This document shows positions 1-11,530 of a DNA stretch of 64,000 bases, piece after piece. The stretch is from Dryomyza anilis. Taxonomy: Eukaryota; Arthropoda; Insecta; Diptera; Dryomyzidae. How positions within the stretch are numbered: position 1 is the stretch's first letter; every line of letters begins with the position of its first letter. Position numbers and translations under genes: made by a program. The stretch is from the NCBI GenBank assembly GCA_951804985.1, contig OX638132.1:7545529-7609528 (forward strand), written 5' to 3'. The notes below the pieces were generated by a model. That model saw nothing but the letters and a program-made list of their open reading frames with translations, ran no database searches and had not been told where the DNA came from.

Positions 1-1413
1 TTTTGGTTGCATTGACGCTGCAGGAAAACGACAGCCAACATCTGGTCACGGCTTTCGTGAAACAATGTAAAAGTTGTTTTTTCATTGCATGTGGACATCT
101 GCGATTAATTGAAGAAGACGTTACATGAAATTAAATATGAAATCTCTCAAAAAAAAAAAAAATGCAAATTATCCTTTTATTTTTGTGAACATTTCAAGTT
201 TTAACTAATATTTAAAAAAAGTAATAAAAGTAAGTAAATTTATTAAAATAAAAATAATAAAAAAAGTTAAAAATTGGCAAGTATCATAAGCATATTTTTT
301 CTATATACTAAAATTATTAAGACATCGTGGCACGAACACGGTTAAAATACCACGAAATTTTTATATTTTCTGATGCTGGAAGTAAAGGGTTTTTTAAATT
401 GAAGTAGAAACTAACCAACAAATCTTTAATGGGCGCGTGCCTGATTTTAGAGGACACGACAACAACTAGCACAAACGGAGATGCTTGCAAATCAAACTCA
501 GATTTTCGGGCGTGACACGAGAAAGGCACGGCACGCGCCATATTCTAGTCTCGAATGTTAGTCAAGTTTTTGAAAAAGTGCTGTCTTGTTAGCGTAGACT
601 ACGGATATTCCATATTAGTTATACTTACTGCTACCAACCCTACAGCTTTTGGGAGTCCTCCTTTTTCTTAGGCTGTCCTCCTAAAAATTATTCCATATAT
701 CATTTAGTTGGTGATACTACAAAATCGCCTATCTACATTTCCGAATACCTCTTACAAAATGAATTTTACAGAAGAAACAAAACTATTTTAAGTCTCAATT
801 CAATTCAAATTCAAATTTTTACTTTTACATTGAATTTCTGAAAATTTCGTTATCGATCACTTAATTTTTTTCTAATTTATAATGATAGACCAGTACACTT
901 CAGTGATTTTAACTTGATAAGAAATGCTGCAAAAAAAAAATTATACAGTGGTGGGTCCTGTGATTTGGTGGTTAAAATAAAAGAAAAAAATATTATGTTT
1001 GGAAATATGATCAAAAAATATGTTCTGTGTGGTAATCTGATAATTATTATAATATTAATAAATGTTTAAAATTATTTCTGAATTAATCGATTTTTTTTTA
1101 TCCTTCAAGTTAGAAGATCCGCCACTGTATAATGATTTTTGCAGCATAACTTACCAGTTTAAAACCACTGTAACTGTTAAGAAAGTATTGGGAATGAACA
1201 GGGTTATCAATATAAATTAGAAAAAATGGGGTTGTCGATAACGAAATTTTAAGAAATTCAATGTCAAAGTAAAAATTTGAATTTTTATTTTTGTAAATTT
1301 CAACTTTACGTACGTTTCAAAAAAGGAAGAAATTATAGGGTTCGAAGATGTGATATACCACTGGAAAGATAATTTAATTTTCTAAAACACAATTTAAAAA
1401 TTGTTATTTGTTT
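1..1413. other. gene-free AT-rich DNA with a repeat remnant at 315-545
   Basis: No supported gene. The only GC-richer patch, about 315-545, contains repeated GGCACG/CACGACA words. It is recognisably related, in inverted orientation, to 63060-63240 near the other end of the window: both carry a GGGCGCGTGC block, a CTAGTTGTTGTCGTG block and an ACCACGAAATTTTTAT-like block. It is therefore a dispersed repeat, not a gene. Confidence 0.5.
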
Positions 1414-1701
1414 ATCACCATATTATACTTTATAACCAATTTACTTAACTAGGTTATGTCAGTAATATGCATTTACAAAACACCCTGTATCTTAAACAGG
1501 GTGCAAAATATCACCATATTATACTTTATAACCAATTTACTTAACTAGGTTATGTCAGTAATATGCATTTACAAAACACCCTGTATCTTAAACAGTTTGC
1601 AAAATATCACCATATTATACTTTATAACCAATTTACTTAACTAGGTTATGTCAGTAATATGCATTTACAAAACACCCTGTATCTTAAACAGGGTGCAAAA
1701 T
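1414..1701. repeat. 96-bp tandem repeat, three copies
   Basis: Three consecutive copies start at 1414, 1510 and 1606, at exactly 96-bp spacing, and are nearly identical. Each ends with a dyad, CACCCTGT, a 7-nt spacer, then ACAGGGTG, which could form an 8-bp hairpin. In the middle copy the right arm is altered (ACAGTTTG). Array flanks differ, so the array is confined to this stretch. Probably a small local satellite or the inner part of a transposon. Confidence 0.9.
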
Positions 1702-2233
1702 AGGACATCATTTTATTTTATTAGCATTTTCTTATTTCTTTTGAGCCATAGAACGATCTCCTGAATTATTGTCATCGATGAACCAAACATCATGTATATA
1801 CTTTTCTATACCATCAGAATGACCTCCTTATATCGATATCCTTAGTGTCCGAAGTAAACTTTTTTTACTCAAATATATAAAAATAATGATTTTCGCACGA
1901 AATGATGCCTGAAAAAAAATCGAATTTACAAATATTCATAAATCCTGGGGATATCTGTGTCACTTTAAAGGTAACCACACACATAACATTTGACTAGGAT
2001 ATTTATAGTAGGCTTAGTGCGAATATAACTTTCATAATTCTTATTAACACCGACTATCAAAATTTCCCTAATTCAAAATAACCCATGTGACGACCTAACC
2101 GGTTTAAATTTACTGGTTTACTTGTATAAATTATCTTTGTTTCACTATTAAAAAAAATCAAATGTTTTCATTTACTTATCTCAGATCTATGATAAGTAAT
2201 CCCTAATTTAATTATGATTCTGAAAAAAAATGT
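1702..2233. other. AT-rich DNA, nothing recognised
   Basis: I see no coding potential, RNA gene or clear repeat boundary here on either strand. Confidence 0.5.
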
Positions 2234-2249
2234 ATTCTTATGATTATAA

Positions 2250-2585
2250 TAATAGTTTGGCGCTACAGTCCTGTATAGAACTTCGGCCGAGCTCTCTCAT
2301 CATTTGAGCTGTGCGAGTTATATTTGTACTCAAATTGGTGGGACGTACTGTTTATTGCCGAATCCGAACGCCGGGTGAGAGCTTTTCATAGGCAATGTTT
2401 TACTCTCGTAGGTTTGCCATTTACTGCCGAGAGGTAGCGTCGCATAGAAAAATGTTTTGTATGAAAAAGATGTTGGTAGTCGCTGGGGATCGAACTGCGG
2501 ACCTTTCGGCTCGTAGTCGAACGCACCAGCAACTTTTCGCTCGTAGTCCAACGCACTAACCAGACGAGCTAACGACGCTATTGTA
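2250..2585 (-). mobile_element. tRNA-derived SINE, copy 1 (head on the right)
   Basis: Reverse-oriented copy of the SINE family also found at 42191-42492 and 58670-58975. The body shares the TTTACTGCCGAGAGGTAGCG, GGTTTGCCATTTACTG and TTGCCGAATCCGAACG blocks. The 5' head, at the right end, is tRNA-like but altered by a short internal duplication around a CGCTCGTAGTC word. The 3' side, at the left, ends in an (ATA)n-like tail. It is flanked by a perfect 16-bp target-site duplication, ATTCTTATGATTATAA, at 2234-2249 and 2586-2601. This is direct evidence of retrotransposition by a LINE-type machinery. Confidence 0.9.
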
Positions 2586-2601
2586 ATTCTTATGATTATA
2601 A

Positions 2602-4639
2602 AGTCAAAAGTTAATGTGGAATTAATACGCACTCTATTTTGTCGTGACATTCTGTTCATTCGGGTTTTTAATAACGAACTTTTTAACAGACACAGATTTA
2701 TATCAAAGATACCATGATCTCTAATATTTTCTAATTTCCAATATTTATAGATATATCTTAAAGAACAAATTATAAAAATATATTTTGTATGTCCTACTTT
2801 TTCACTTTATATTTGGTAGCCTTACTTATAATTCGTAAAAAAAACTTGTTCTATTTATGAAGTCCATGTAATTTAAATTATATTAAAAAAAAATATACAA
2901 ACATAAATATAATATGATTGCAACCAAATTGCATAATTTTAAAATTTTTAATATTTAGAAATAATACAAAATATCATAACTCAAAAAAGGGCTTAAAATC
3001 ATTGGTAAACTATTGCATTTGTATGATAGTGAAATATGTTCATAAATTATATGTTTATAATCATATGTTTGTGGCAAACACGTTTTTTACAACTTAATTT
3101 GTTTTTTATCTTTCAATTTTGTAATTTTTTATAGAAATATTAAAATTTGTAAATCGAGAAAAAAAACCGCAGCTGGCTAAAGATGTACCTGCTTTCTTTC
3201 TCGATTATTAACTATAATGTGCAGTTGGTTATTTTTTTGTTCGCATGGATTAAATATTTAAGCAGTATTTCTTACTTAAGAAAAAGAAGCAGCAAAAATA
3301 ATTTAACTGCTGGTTATTTACTTGCATGGCATAAAACACTTGGGGCCACGAAGTAAGTGACGTTGGATGAGCCAAAGTAACTTTGGCGAAATCGTGGTGC
3401 GGTAAATGAAGCACCACACGGCAGTCATGGATGAGTCTGTAAAAACAACAGGCAAAAAACCACATCTACATGTAGGAGTGTGTCTGTGTATTTTATTTAT
3501 TTTTTTTGTTTGTAAATGTATCTGCAATAAGTGTCATTTCGGTATTATGTCAAAACTTGCTCGAGAAACAGGCAACAAAAAATAAATACGAAGAAGTAGA
3601 GGAAAAAGTCGTATTACAATAGCTAGGTACAATTTTCAAGTGAACTGAGCAACTAAATTATCGAAGCGCAAAAATACTTTTCAACGTAACAATACAGCGA
3701 TGAAGATTTTTTTTTTTTGTTTTAAACAAATTTTTATTACTTTGTGAATTTCGTTTTTTTTTTTCTTTTTAGTTGTATACAATGTTAAACCGCAGAATTT
3801 ATATAGAGTATTTAAAATTTGTATTTTTAAAATATTTTTTTGGAATGAGCAAAGAGCATTCAAATTTTAGGAATCGTTCAGAATTTTGACCGGTTAGTTA
3901 CCACAGAATGGTCAAATTCCTCGCTTAAGTAATGATCTGTCTATGTTGTTTTAAATTTTTAAAAATATTTTTTTTTGTTGCCAACACTTGACACTCGTTA
4001 AGACATACTCATAGTTTGGTGAGTGAATTTCACACACATGCTAACAATAAAATGTTTATGTTTGGACCACTAAATCATAAGATTTCGTTCGTTATTACTT
4101 CAATGCGCGTATTATTGTTGTTGAGATAATGCAGTATAATACCACATCGAACAAACAAAAGTGCTCTCATTCATTACATGGTAGATTTCAAGGGTCCAAT
4201 TAAAATTTGGTCGTATGTTTGTTTTTAGTTTTCTTATGCAACATAATCTCAATGATATTATATATTATGAAAATGTTCAACACTTTTAATTAAAAGCAGG
4301 CAATGATACCGCGTCCAAAATACTAACTCATATTCGTTTTTTTATCGAAACAGTATCTGAAATCGTACAAACATTGTAATTAGAATGCATATTAAAATCA
4401 AGAAAAATTTAGTTGTAACAACCAAATCTATTCGTTATAAACGAGATTTACTCAAATTTGTTGGTGGAACTACAATACTCCAAAATACCATGAAATTACC
4501 ATTGATTGTACACGCAGAGAAAAACATGGTTGTTGTGATCATATTTGAAGGGTATCATACTATGATTGGGGGTTATGGTTGTAGGAAATCATATAATTTG
4601 TCTAATATGATCCTCAGTGACAATATTACGATTTTCTAC
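2602..4639. other. gene-free AT-rich DNA
   Basis: Long stretch with only short spurious reading frames. Around 3310-3530 the base composition is slightly richer in GC, but no splice-consistent coding exon or known domain is visible. Confidence 0.5.
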
Positions 4640-5010
4640 AACCATACATGGTTCTCAGTGACCATACGTCGATTTCACACAATCATACTGTGGTTGTCAG
4701 TGACCATGCTATGGTTATCAGTAACCATACTATGGTTGTGAGTGACCATACTGTGGTTGTCAGTGACCATACTATGGTTGTGAGTGACCATACTGTGGTT
4801 GTCAGTGACCATACGCCGATTTCATACAATCATGCTGTGGTTGTCAGTGACCTTACTATGGTTGTCAGTGACCATAATATAGTTGGCAGTGACCATACTA
4901 TGTTTGTCAATGACCATAGTATGATTCCACACAACCATACTAAGGTTGTCAGTAATCGTATTTCGATTTCATAAAACCATACTATGGTCCTACGTGACCA
5001 GTGACCATAT
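4640..5010. repeat. degenerate 21-bp minisatellite
   Basis: A unit close to GGTTGTCAGTGACCATACTAT is repeated about 15 times with variants. Because 21 is a multiple of 3 the array stays open in frame and would read as a seven-residue repeat VVVSDHT, but the frame has no flanking coding sequence and ends at both array edges. Looser copies of the same ACCATACTATGG words continue to about 5640. I read this as a minisatellite, possibly inside a transposon, not as a gene. Confidence 0.8.
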
Positions 5011-6480
5011 TATTATATTATTCCTAAAAAAGCGGATTGAAAAGAAATTATAAATAAGACACATGTTTAATTGATGATTATTTTATCTACATTTTTTATT
5101 ATATAAGTATATATTTTAAATAAAAGACAGAATTTTGCAAACTCCGTGAGCTGTACTTTGTGCTTGCAATTGCCGGACAGCATCGTTCGAGTTTTATCGT
5201 GCACAAGAACTTTCGTGTAAAGTACAGCGTCACCGCCATGAAGTTGACAACGCGAACACACGATTAATCACCGAAATTTGTTATACAGATTTGTATTAAA
5301 CACGCGCCGTTAATGTTATTTATAGAAATTTGTTTGAACTATTAAGCATTTACAATTAACGTTTTAACTTTCGGATATATGTTTATTTTTAATAATGATG
5401 TTTTAAACATTAGAAGACACTTTGTCACGACAAAAAAACTTGACTGCACACCGCTATAGCCAACATCAAAGTGAGTAAGAGAGAGTAAAAAATGCCGTTA
5501 AGAGAGAATTATATGGTTGTAAATAATAAATTACTATATTATGATCAGTCAATATCATGGTATGATTGGTATTGACCATACTTTGTTCGTGGCAGTTTTT
5601 ATCGTAATCATAACAAAGTTCTTATCAACCATATTTTGGTGTTTCAGAAATCTTCCCCGTTTTGGTTCCAAAATCTACACTTTAGGGCCAAGAAAATGAG
5701 TCAAATAATTGATTGCAATCAAAAATTTCTATCTTAAGTCCTTTTATGGTGAAATCGCGACAATTTTGTCAATACATATTTCATTGAGGAACATCCACAG
5801 TACTGCATGAAAAAGGTAAAAATATTCAACATTCGTAAGTTTGGTCAATGTTTAACCAAAAAAGTGAGGCGCATTATAATTTTTAAAAAATTTTTGCCTT
5901 TACGCACCTACTTATTTTTCATAATCTCAAAAAGCATCACTATATAAAATGTTATCTCTATGAATTGGAATTGCTAAACCAATAGAGATATTATTTTAAA
6001 TTGTCTTAATTGACTAATTAACATATAATTTAAAATAAATTTAATCGCATGTGTCCTTAAAACAGCGAAATAGTTTTAGTTAAAAAAACAATATTTTTAT
6101 TTTAGTGTAAATCTGCAAGTAAGAAAATAATTATATATTTTAAGTTATATTGGTAAAAGTACCATAAGCTTTATAAATATATACAATTTTTTCCGAAATT
6201 AAGTGAAAACCGTGGTATTAAGATTTGTTTTTAAATATCCCACTTAAAACCGCCATAACTTTTGCGCCCCTTGCAATAATTAATTCATGCGAACAGAATT
6301 CACATGCATTAATTTCAGAGTATGGTACAAAGCGAAATTAATGTGCCATTAAAAAAAAATAAATTCTAAAAAATATTTGTTTTTGTTTTGTATATATTTT
6401 TTTGTATACTATGAAATCTTTTGCATTATGTAAAAAGACTCCCTGATTCTGAAAATACACCTTAAAATTTTTTCTTTAGA
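5011..6480. other. gene-free AT-rich DNA
   Basis: A GC-richer island on the minus strand at about 5140-5265 gives a short cysteine-containing frame with no recognised domain, no partner exon and no clear splice sites. I do not call it a gene. The rest is AT-rich and unremarkable. Confidence 0.4.
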
Positions 6481-7918
6481 TACACGGATAGAAAAGATTT
6501 GTTTGAATATGTTTGAATGTAATTAAAAAGTAATACGAAATTACCATACATCTATTAGGAATGAAATGTAATTAAATTATAATCAAAATTGAATTTATTT
6601 TTGTTCACGTGTAAACATTATTATATTGTCCAGCAGAATCTGTCAAATTTACCATAAATATGTTACAATACCAACATAAAATTTTAATTGCATTTGAATA
6701 AACTATTTCTTGGCAATTTACTTGGTTAAAACTATGTTTCGAAACACAGAAAATGCTGATCAAATAATAATTTATCGATTTATAATCGATAAATTTATCG
6801 ACTGACGAAGTTGGCAACGCTGTGCAGCATTTTCTACCTACGCCATCTTTTGCCATCGTTTGAACATATTGATATTTAAAAACAAACAAAAAAGAAATTG
6901 GATTTAAATGAATGTATTCTTCCAACATTCTTCTTGTATACGAAGTTGGCACTCGTTGAGCAGAATTTTCTACCTACGTCTCTTTTGTCGTCGTTTGAAG
7001 TATGTATAGGGTCATTTTAAACATACTGATGTTTGAAAACAACGGCATTTTCTGCGTACGTGTCTTTTGTTGTTCATGGAGAAAACGTGTTCGCCTCGGT
7101 AATTATTGTGTTATTTGTAAATTAAATAAATATATAAATTGTGTTACAAAAAGTACAAATAGTAACAGAGTTTAATATAGTGCAGTATATTATTTCTGAA
7201 ACTAATGTGAAAAAACCACAAATAAAAATCTGAGTTTCGATTTTCAAACAGAATTTGGCATGTTTTTTTACAAAAGCCACCGTGAATTCCTTGCCTACGC
7301 TATGTGCTGTACTGAGACCAACTTTAACTGTACCAAATATAAAGGGAGTCTGGATCGTCTGGTTTAGCGTCTGTTGATGCATTGATGCTGTCACTTGTAC
7401 TTGCAGTTTTAAACGAATTATTTATTTATGCATTTAAAAATTTGTATATGAATTCAATTATTATATAGATTTTTAATAAAAATTAATAAAAAAACAACAT
7501 TTTATTTTCAGAATTTCTATCCAAAAATATTTAAATATGTTTCTATGCAAACATACTACTTTTTGAACTGAAACAACTGATATGTTTCACTGGAAACATA
7601 TTTATATTCAGGTCGCTCAAAATCATGTTTTAATTAGAACATATTTATGTTTCGGTTAAAATATTTATTTTGTTTGGATGTAGTAATTATTATGTTTCCA
7701 TTAGAACATACACCATTTTAAGGGGTAACATTAAAATGTTTCCGTGATATTATAATGTAAGTCAGAGCTCATTACAACACTGTTCAAGTCTCAATACAAC
7801 CCTGTTTACAAATGATTTATCAGTCAATTATATATTATGTTTACATAAAATTCCAAACATACATGTTAATGCCTGCAAAATTATGTTTGGTAGAGGTCTT
7901 TTTTTAGCAGCGTGTAGG
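6480..7918. mobile_element. possible non-autonomous element with TACAC-type ends
   Basis: The left edge reads TACACGGATAGAAAAG at 6481. The right edge, read in reverse complement from about 7918, reads TACACGCTGCTAAAAAAAG. The interior is rich in ATGTTTC/GAAACAT words on both strands and lacks a long reading frame. The terminal match is short and no convincing target-site duplication was found, so the limits are tentative. Confidence 0.3.
6799..7080. repeat. three degenerate tandem copies of a GAAGTTGGCA... unit
   Basis: A unit containing GAAGTTGGCA, CATTTTCTACCTACG and CTTTTGYCRTCGTTTGAA appears at about 6798-6880, 6940-7040 and, partially, 7041-7080. Spacing is about 140 bp and the copies are diverged. 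It lies inside the possible element at 6480-7918. Confidence 0.6.
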
Positions 7919-9060
7919 TTAACGAGATATTGATGAATAGTTAAAACAGTTTTAACTAGCTTTCAAAAAGTTGGTCACATATATTTATAAATATCTCGCG
8001 TTTTGAATAACTAATATGATAAAGTGGTATATCAAAAGAAAGTTAATTAAACATCCTATAAAAATTTCTCACAATACTTTTAAATTGCATCACTAGTTTA
8101 AGAGAACTTTGGTTGAGAGTTATGTAGTACATTGTACGAATGTATAAAAAGTGTAGTTAAATGTTTTAGTGTGTAGTCATTAGAAGAAAAAGTGATTTCA
8201 GATTTTATAGTTATGACACTGTACGCATACGAAATATTTGTTATATAAATTTACGCATCTGACACATTGTCAAAGCGAGAACTATTATTTTATGAGACAG
8301 TAAATAATAATTTAAACAAATAATGTCATCCAAAATTTGAACTCATCGTTAAGATGCCTGGAAGCCTGAAGCTATTAATCGCATACCTAAAAAATTACAA
8401 CTCCTGGTATCACTACGATTGACTACTGCTGCAGCAATTGCTTAGCCAACTGGCAACATTATGATGTTATGGCCCAATTATAGTGTCATAATAATAACAA
8501 ACTTTTAACATGCAAAAAGTAAAGTGTGCCATGATGCTACTGACCTAGTGTGTAAGTTTGTAGGTACTACGTGTTAATGATCGCATCGAATTAGATAATA
8601 ATATATAGTCGGCTGGCTAACTCTGTTTTTGAGCGTATTAGTGTTGGTGTAGCATTAAAGTAACCGCCATTAAGATTGCAGCAACAACAACCACAACAAC
8701 AACAGAAACAAATTCAAACCTATTGGCAAGACCCAGACACCAGACATAGCTATGAGCAGTAGTGCGTTAATCGCCCATAATTTGCATTCGGACTGTATTT
8801 AAATTACGCACTAGCTGATCATAATTTCAATGATTGCAATAATTGTCATGATGAAATGCTTTGAGTAGGACGATTTATTGCAACACAAATTGCAACACAA
8901 ACAATTTATTGCCAAAACTTACAAATCATTCGATAAATAACAAAACAATAAAGGTATTCATCTAAAGTAGAAAATCATATTGCCTGATGTAAACCTCATC
9001 CTCCTTTGTATTCGATGCATATTTTCATTTTTTTCGACACCATTAAAAAAAATAATATCT
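7919..9060. other. gene-free DNA left of the satellite
   Basis: Nothing coding is seen. A short CAA/CAACAA run occurs at about 8680-8710. The satellite starts abruptly at about 9061. Confidence 0.5.
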
Positions 9061-9984
9061 TAACTTCAAATCCTAGAGATGGACGTAGTAGCAGTCGAGA
9101 TATCACATCTTGAACTTCAAATGGCTGTAGAACCTAAACGGAGCGTCGTAGAAGGGTCAAACTCTGCAGTTTTTATCACACATTCAATCTGATTACTTCG
9201 TATACAAATCATAGGGATCGACTAAGTAGGAGTCGAGATATCACATCTCGAACTTCAAATAGCTGTAGAATCTAAACGGAGCGTCGTAGAGGGGTCAAAC
9301 TTTGCATTCTTTCTCCCACATTAAATCTGATTACTTGGTTACAAATCATAGGGATCGACTTAGTACGAGTCGAGATATCACATTTTTAACTTCAAATGGC
9401 TGTAGAATCTAAACGGAGCGTCGTTGAGAGGTCAAACTTTACACCTTTTTATCTTAAATTCAAAAGGCTGTAGAATCTAAACGGAGCGTCGTAGGGGGGT
9501 CAAACTTTACACTTTTTATCCCACATTAAATCTGATTACTTGGTATACAAATCATAGGGATCGCCTTAGTACGAGTCGAGATATCACGTCTTGAACTTCA
9601 AATGGCTGTAGAATCTTTACGGAGCGTCGTAGACGGGTCAAACTTTACACTTTTTATCTTAACTTCAAAAGCCTGTAGAATCTAAACGGAGCGTCGTAGA
9701 AGGGTCAAACTTTGCAGTTCTTATCCCACATTAAATCTGATTACTTGGTGTACAAATCATAGGAATCGACTTAGTACGAGTCGAGATATCACATCTTGAA
9801 CTTCAAATGGCTGTAGAATCTAAACGGAGCGTCGTAGAGGGGTCAAACTTTACACTTTTTATCTTAACTTCAAAAGGCTGTAGAATCTAAACGGAGCGTC
9901 GTAGAAGGGTCAAACTTTGCAGTTTTTATCCCACATTAAATCTGATTACTTGGTATGCAAATCATAGAGATAGACTTAGTAGGA

Positions 9985-11230
9985 GTCGAGATATCACATC
10001 TTGACCTTCAAATGGCTGTAGAATCTAAACGGAGCGTCGTAGAGGGGTCAAACTTTACTCTTTTTATCTTAACTTCAAAAGGCTGTAGAATCTAAACCGA
10101 GCGTCGTACAAGGGTCAAACTTTGCAGTTTTTATCCCACAATAAATCTGATTACTTAGTATACAAATCATAGGGATCGACTTAGTACGAGTCGAGATATC
10201 ACATCTTGAACTTCAAATGGCTGTAGAATCTAAACGGAGCGTCGTAGAGGTGTCAAACTTTACACTTTTTATCTTAACTTCAAAAGGCTGTAGAATCTAA
10301 ACGGAGCTCTGCAGAAGGGTCAAACTTTGCAGTTTTTATCCCACATTAAATCTGATTACTTGGTAAACAAATCAGAGGCATCGACTTAGTACGAGTCGAG
10401 ATATCACATCTTGAACTTTAAATGGCTGTAGAATCTAAACGGAGCGTCGTAGAGCGGTCAAACTTTACACTTTTTATCTTAACTTCAAAAGGCTGTAGAA
10501 TCTAATCGGAGCGTCGTAGAAGGGTCAAACTTTGCAGTTCTTATCCCACATTAAATCTGATTACTTGGTATGCAAATCATAGAGATAGACTTAGTAGGAG
10601 TCGAGATATCACATCTTGACCTTCAAATGGCTGTAGAATCTAAACGGAGCGTCGTAGAGGGGTCAAACTTTACTCTTTTTATCTTAACTTCAAAAGGCTG
10701 TAGAATCTAAACCGAGCGTCGTACAAGGGTCAAACTTTGCAGTTTTTATCCCACAATAAATCTGATTACTTAGTATACAAATCATAGGGATCGACTTAGT
10801 ACGAGTCGAGATATCACATCTTGAACTTCAAATGGCTGTAGAATCTAAACGGAGCGTCGTAGAGGTGTCAAACTTTACACTTTTTATCTTAACTTCAAAA
10901 GGCTGTAGAATCTAAACGGAGCTCTGCAGAAGGGTCAAACTTTGCAGTTTTTATCCCACATTAAATCTGATTACTTGGTAAACAAATCAGAGGCATCGAC
11001 TTAGTACGAGTCGAGATATCACATCTTGAACTTCAAATGGCTGTAGAATCTAAACGGAGCGTCGTAGAGCGGTCAAACTTTACACTTTTTATCTTAACTT
11101 CAAAAGGCTGTAGAATCTAATCGGAGCGTCGTAGAAGGGTCAAACTTTGCAGTTCTTATCCCACATTAAATCTGATTACTTGGTATGCAAATCATAGAGA
11201 TAGTCTTAGTAGGAGTCGAGATATCACATC
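9985..11230. repeat. 615-bp, 3-unit higher-order repeat
   Basis: The GCTCTGCAG variant occurs at 10306 and 10921, and the variant TTGACCTTCAAATGG near 9998, 10613 and 11228, all 615 bp (3 x 205) apart. This is a second, shorter register of homogenisation in the same array. Confidence 0.85.
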
Positions 11231-11530
11231 TTGACCTTCAAATGGCTGTAGAATCTAAACGGAGCGTCGTAGAGGGGTCAAACTTTACTCTTTTTATCTT
11301 AACTTCAAAAGGCTGTAGAATCTAATCGGAGCGTCGTAGAAGGGTCAAACTTTGCAGTTCTTATCCCACATTAAATCTGATTACTTGGTATGCAAATCAT
11401 AGAGATAGTCTTAGTAGGAGTCGAGATATCACATCTTGACCTTCAAATGGCTGTAGAATCTAAACGGAGCGTCGTAGAGGGGTCAAACTTTACACTTTTT
11501 ATCTTAACTTCAAAAGGCTGTAGAATCTAA

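Noticed and set aside
4648..4974. A repetitive protein of VVVSDHT heptads
   Set aside because: The frame is created by a 21-bp minisatellite, begins and ends with the repeat and has no supporting exon or domain.
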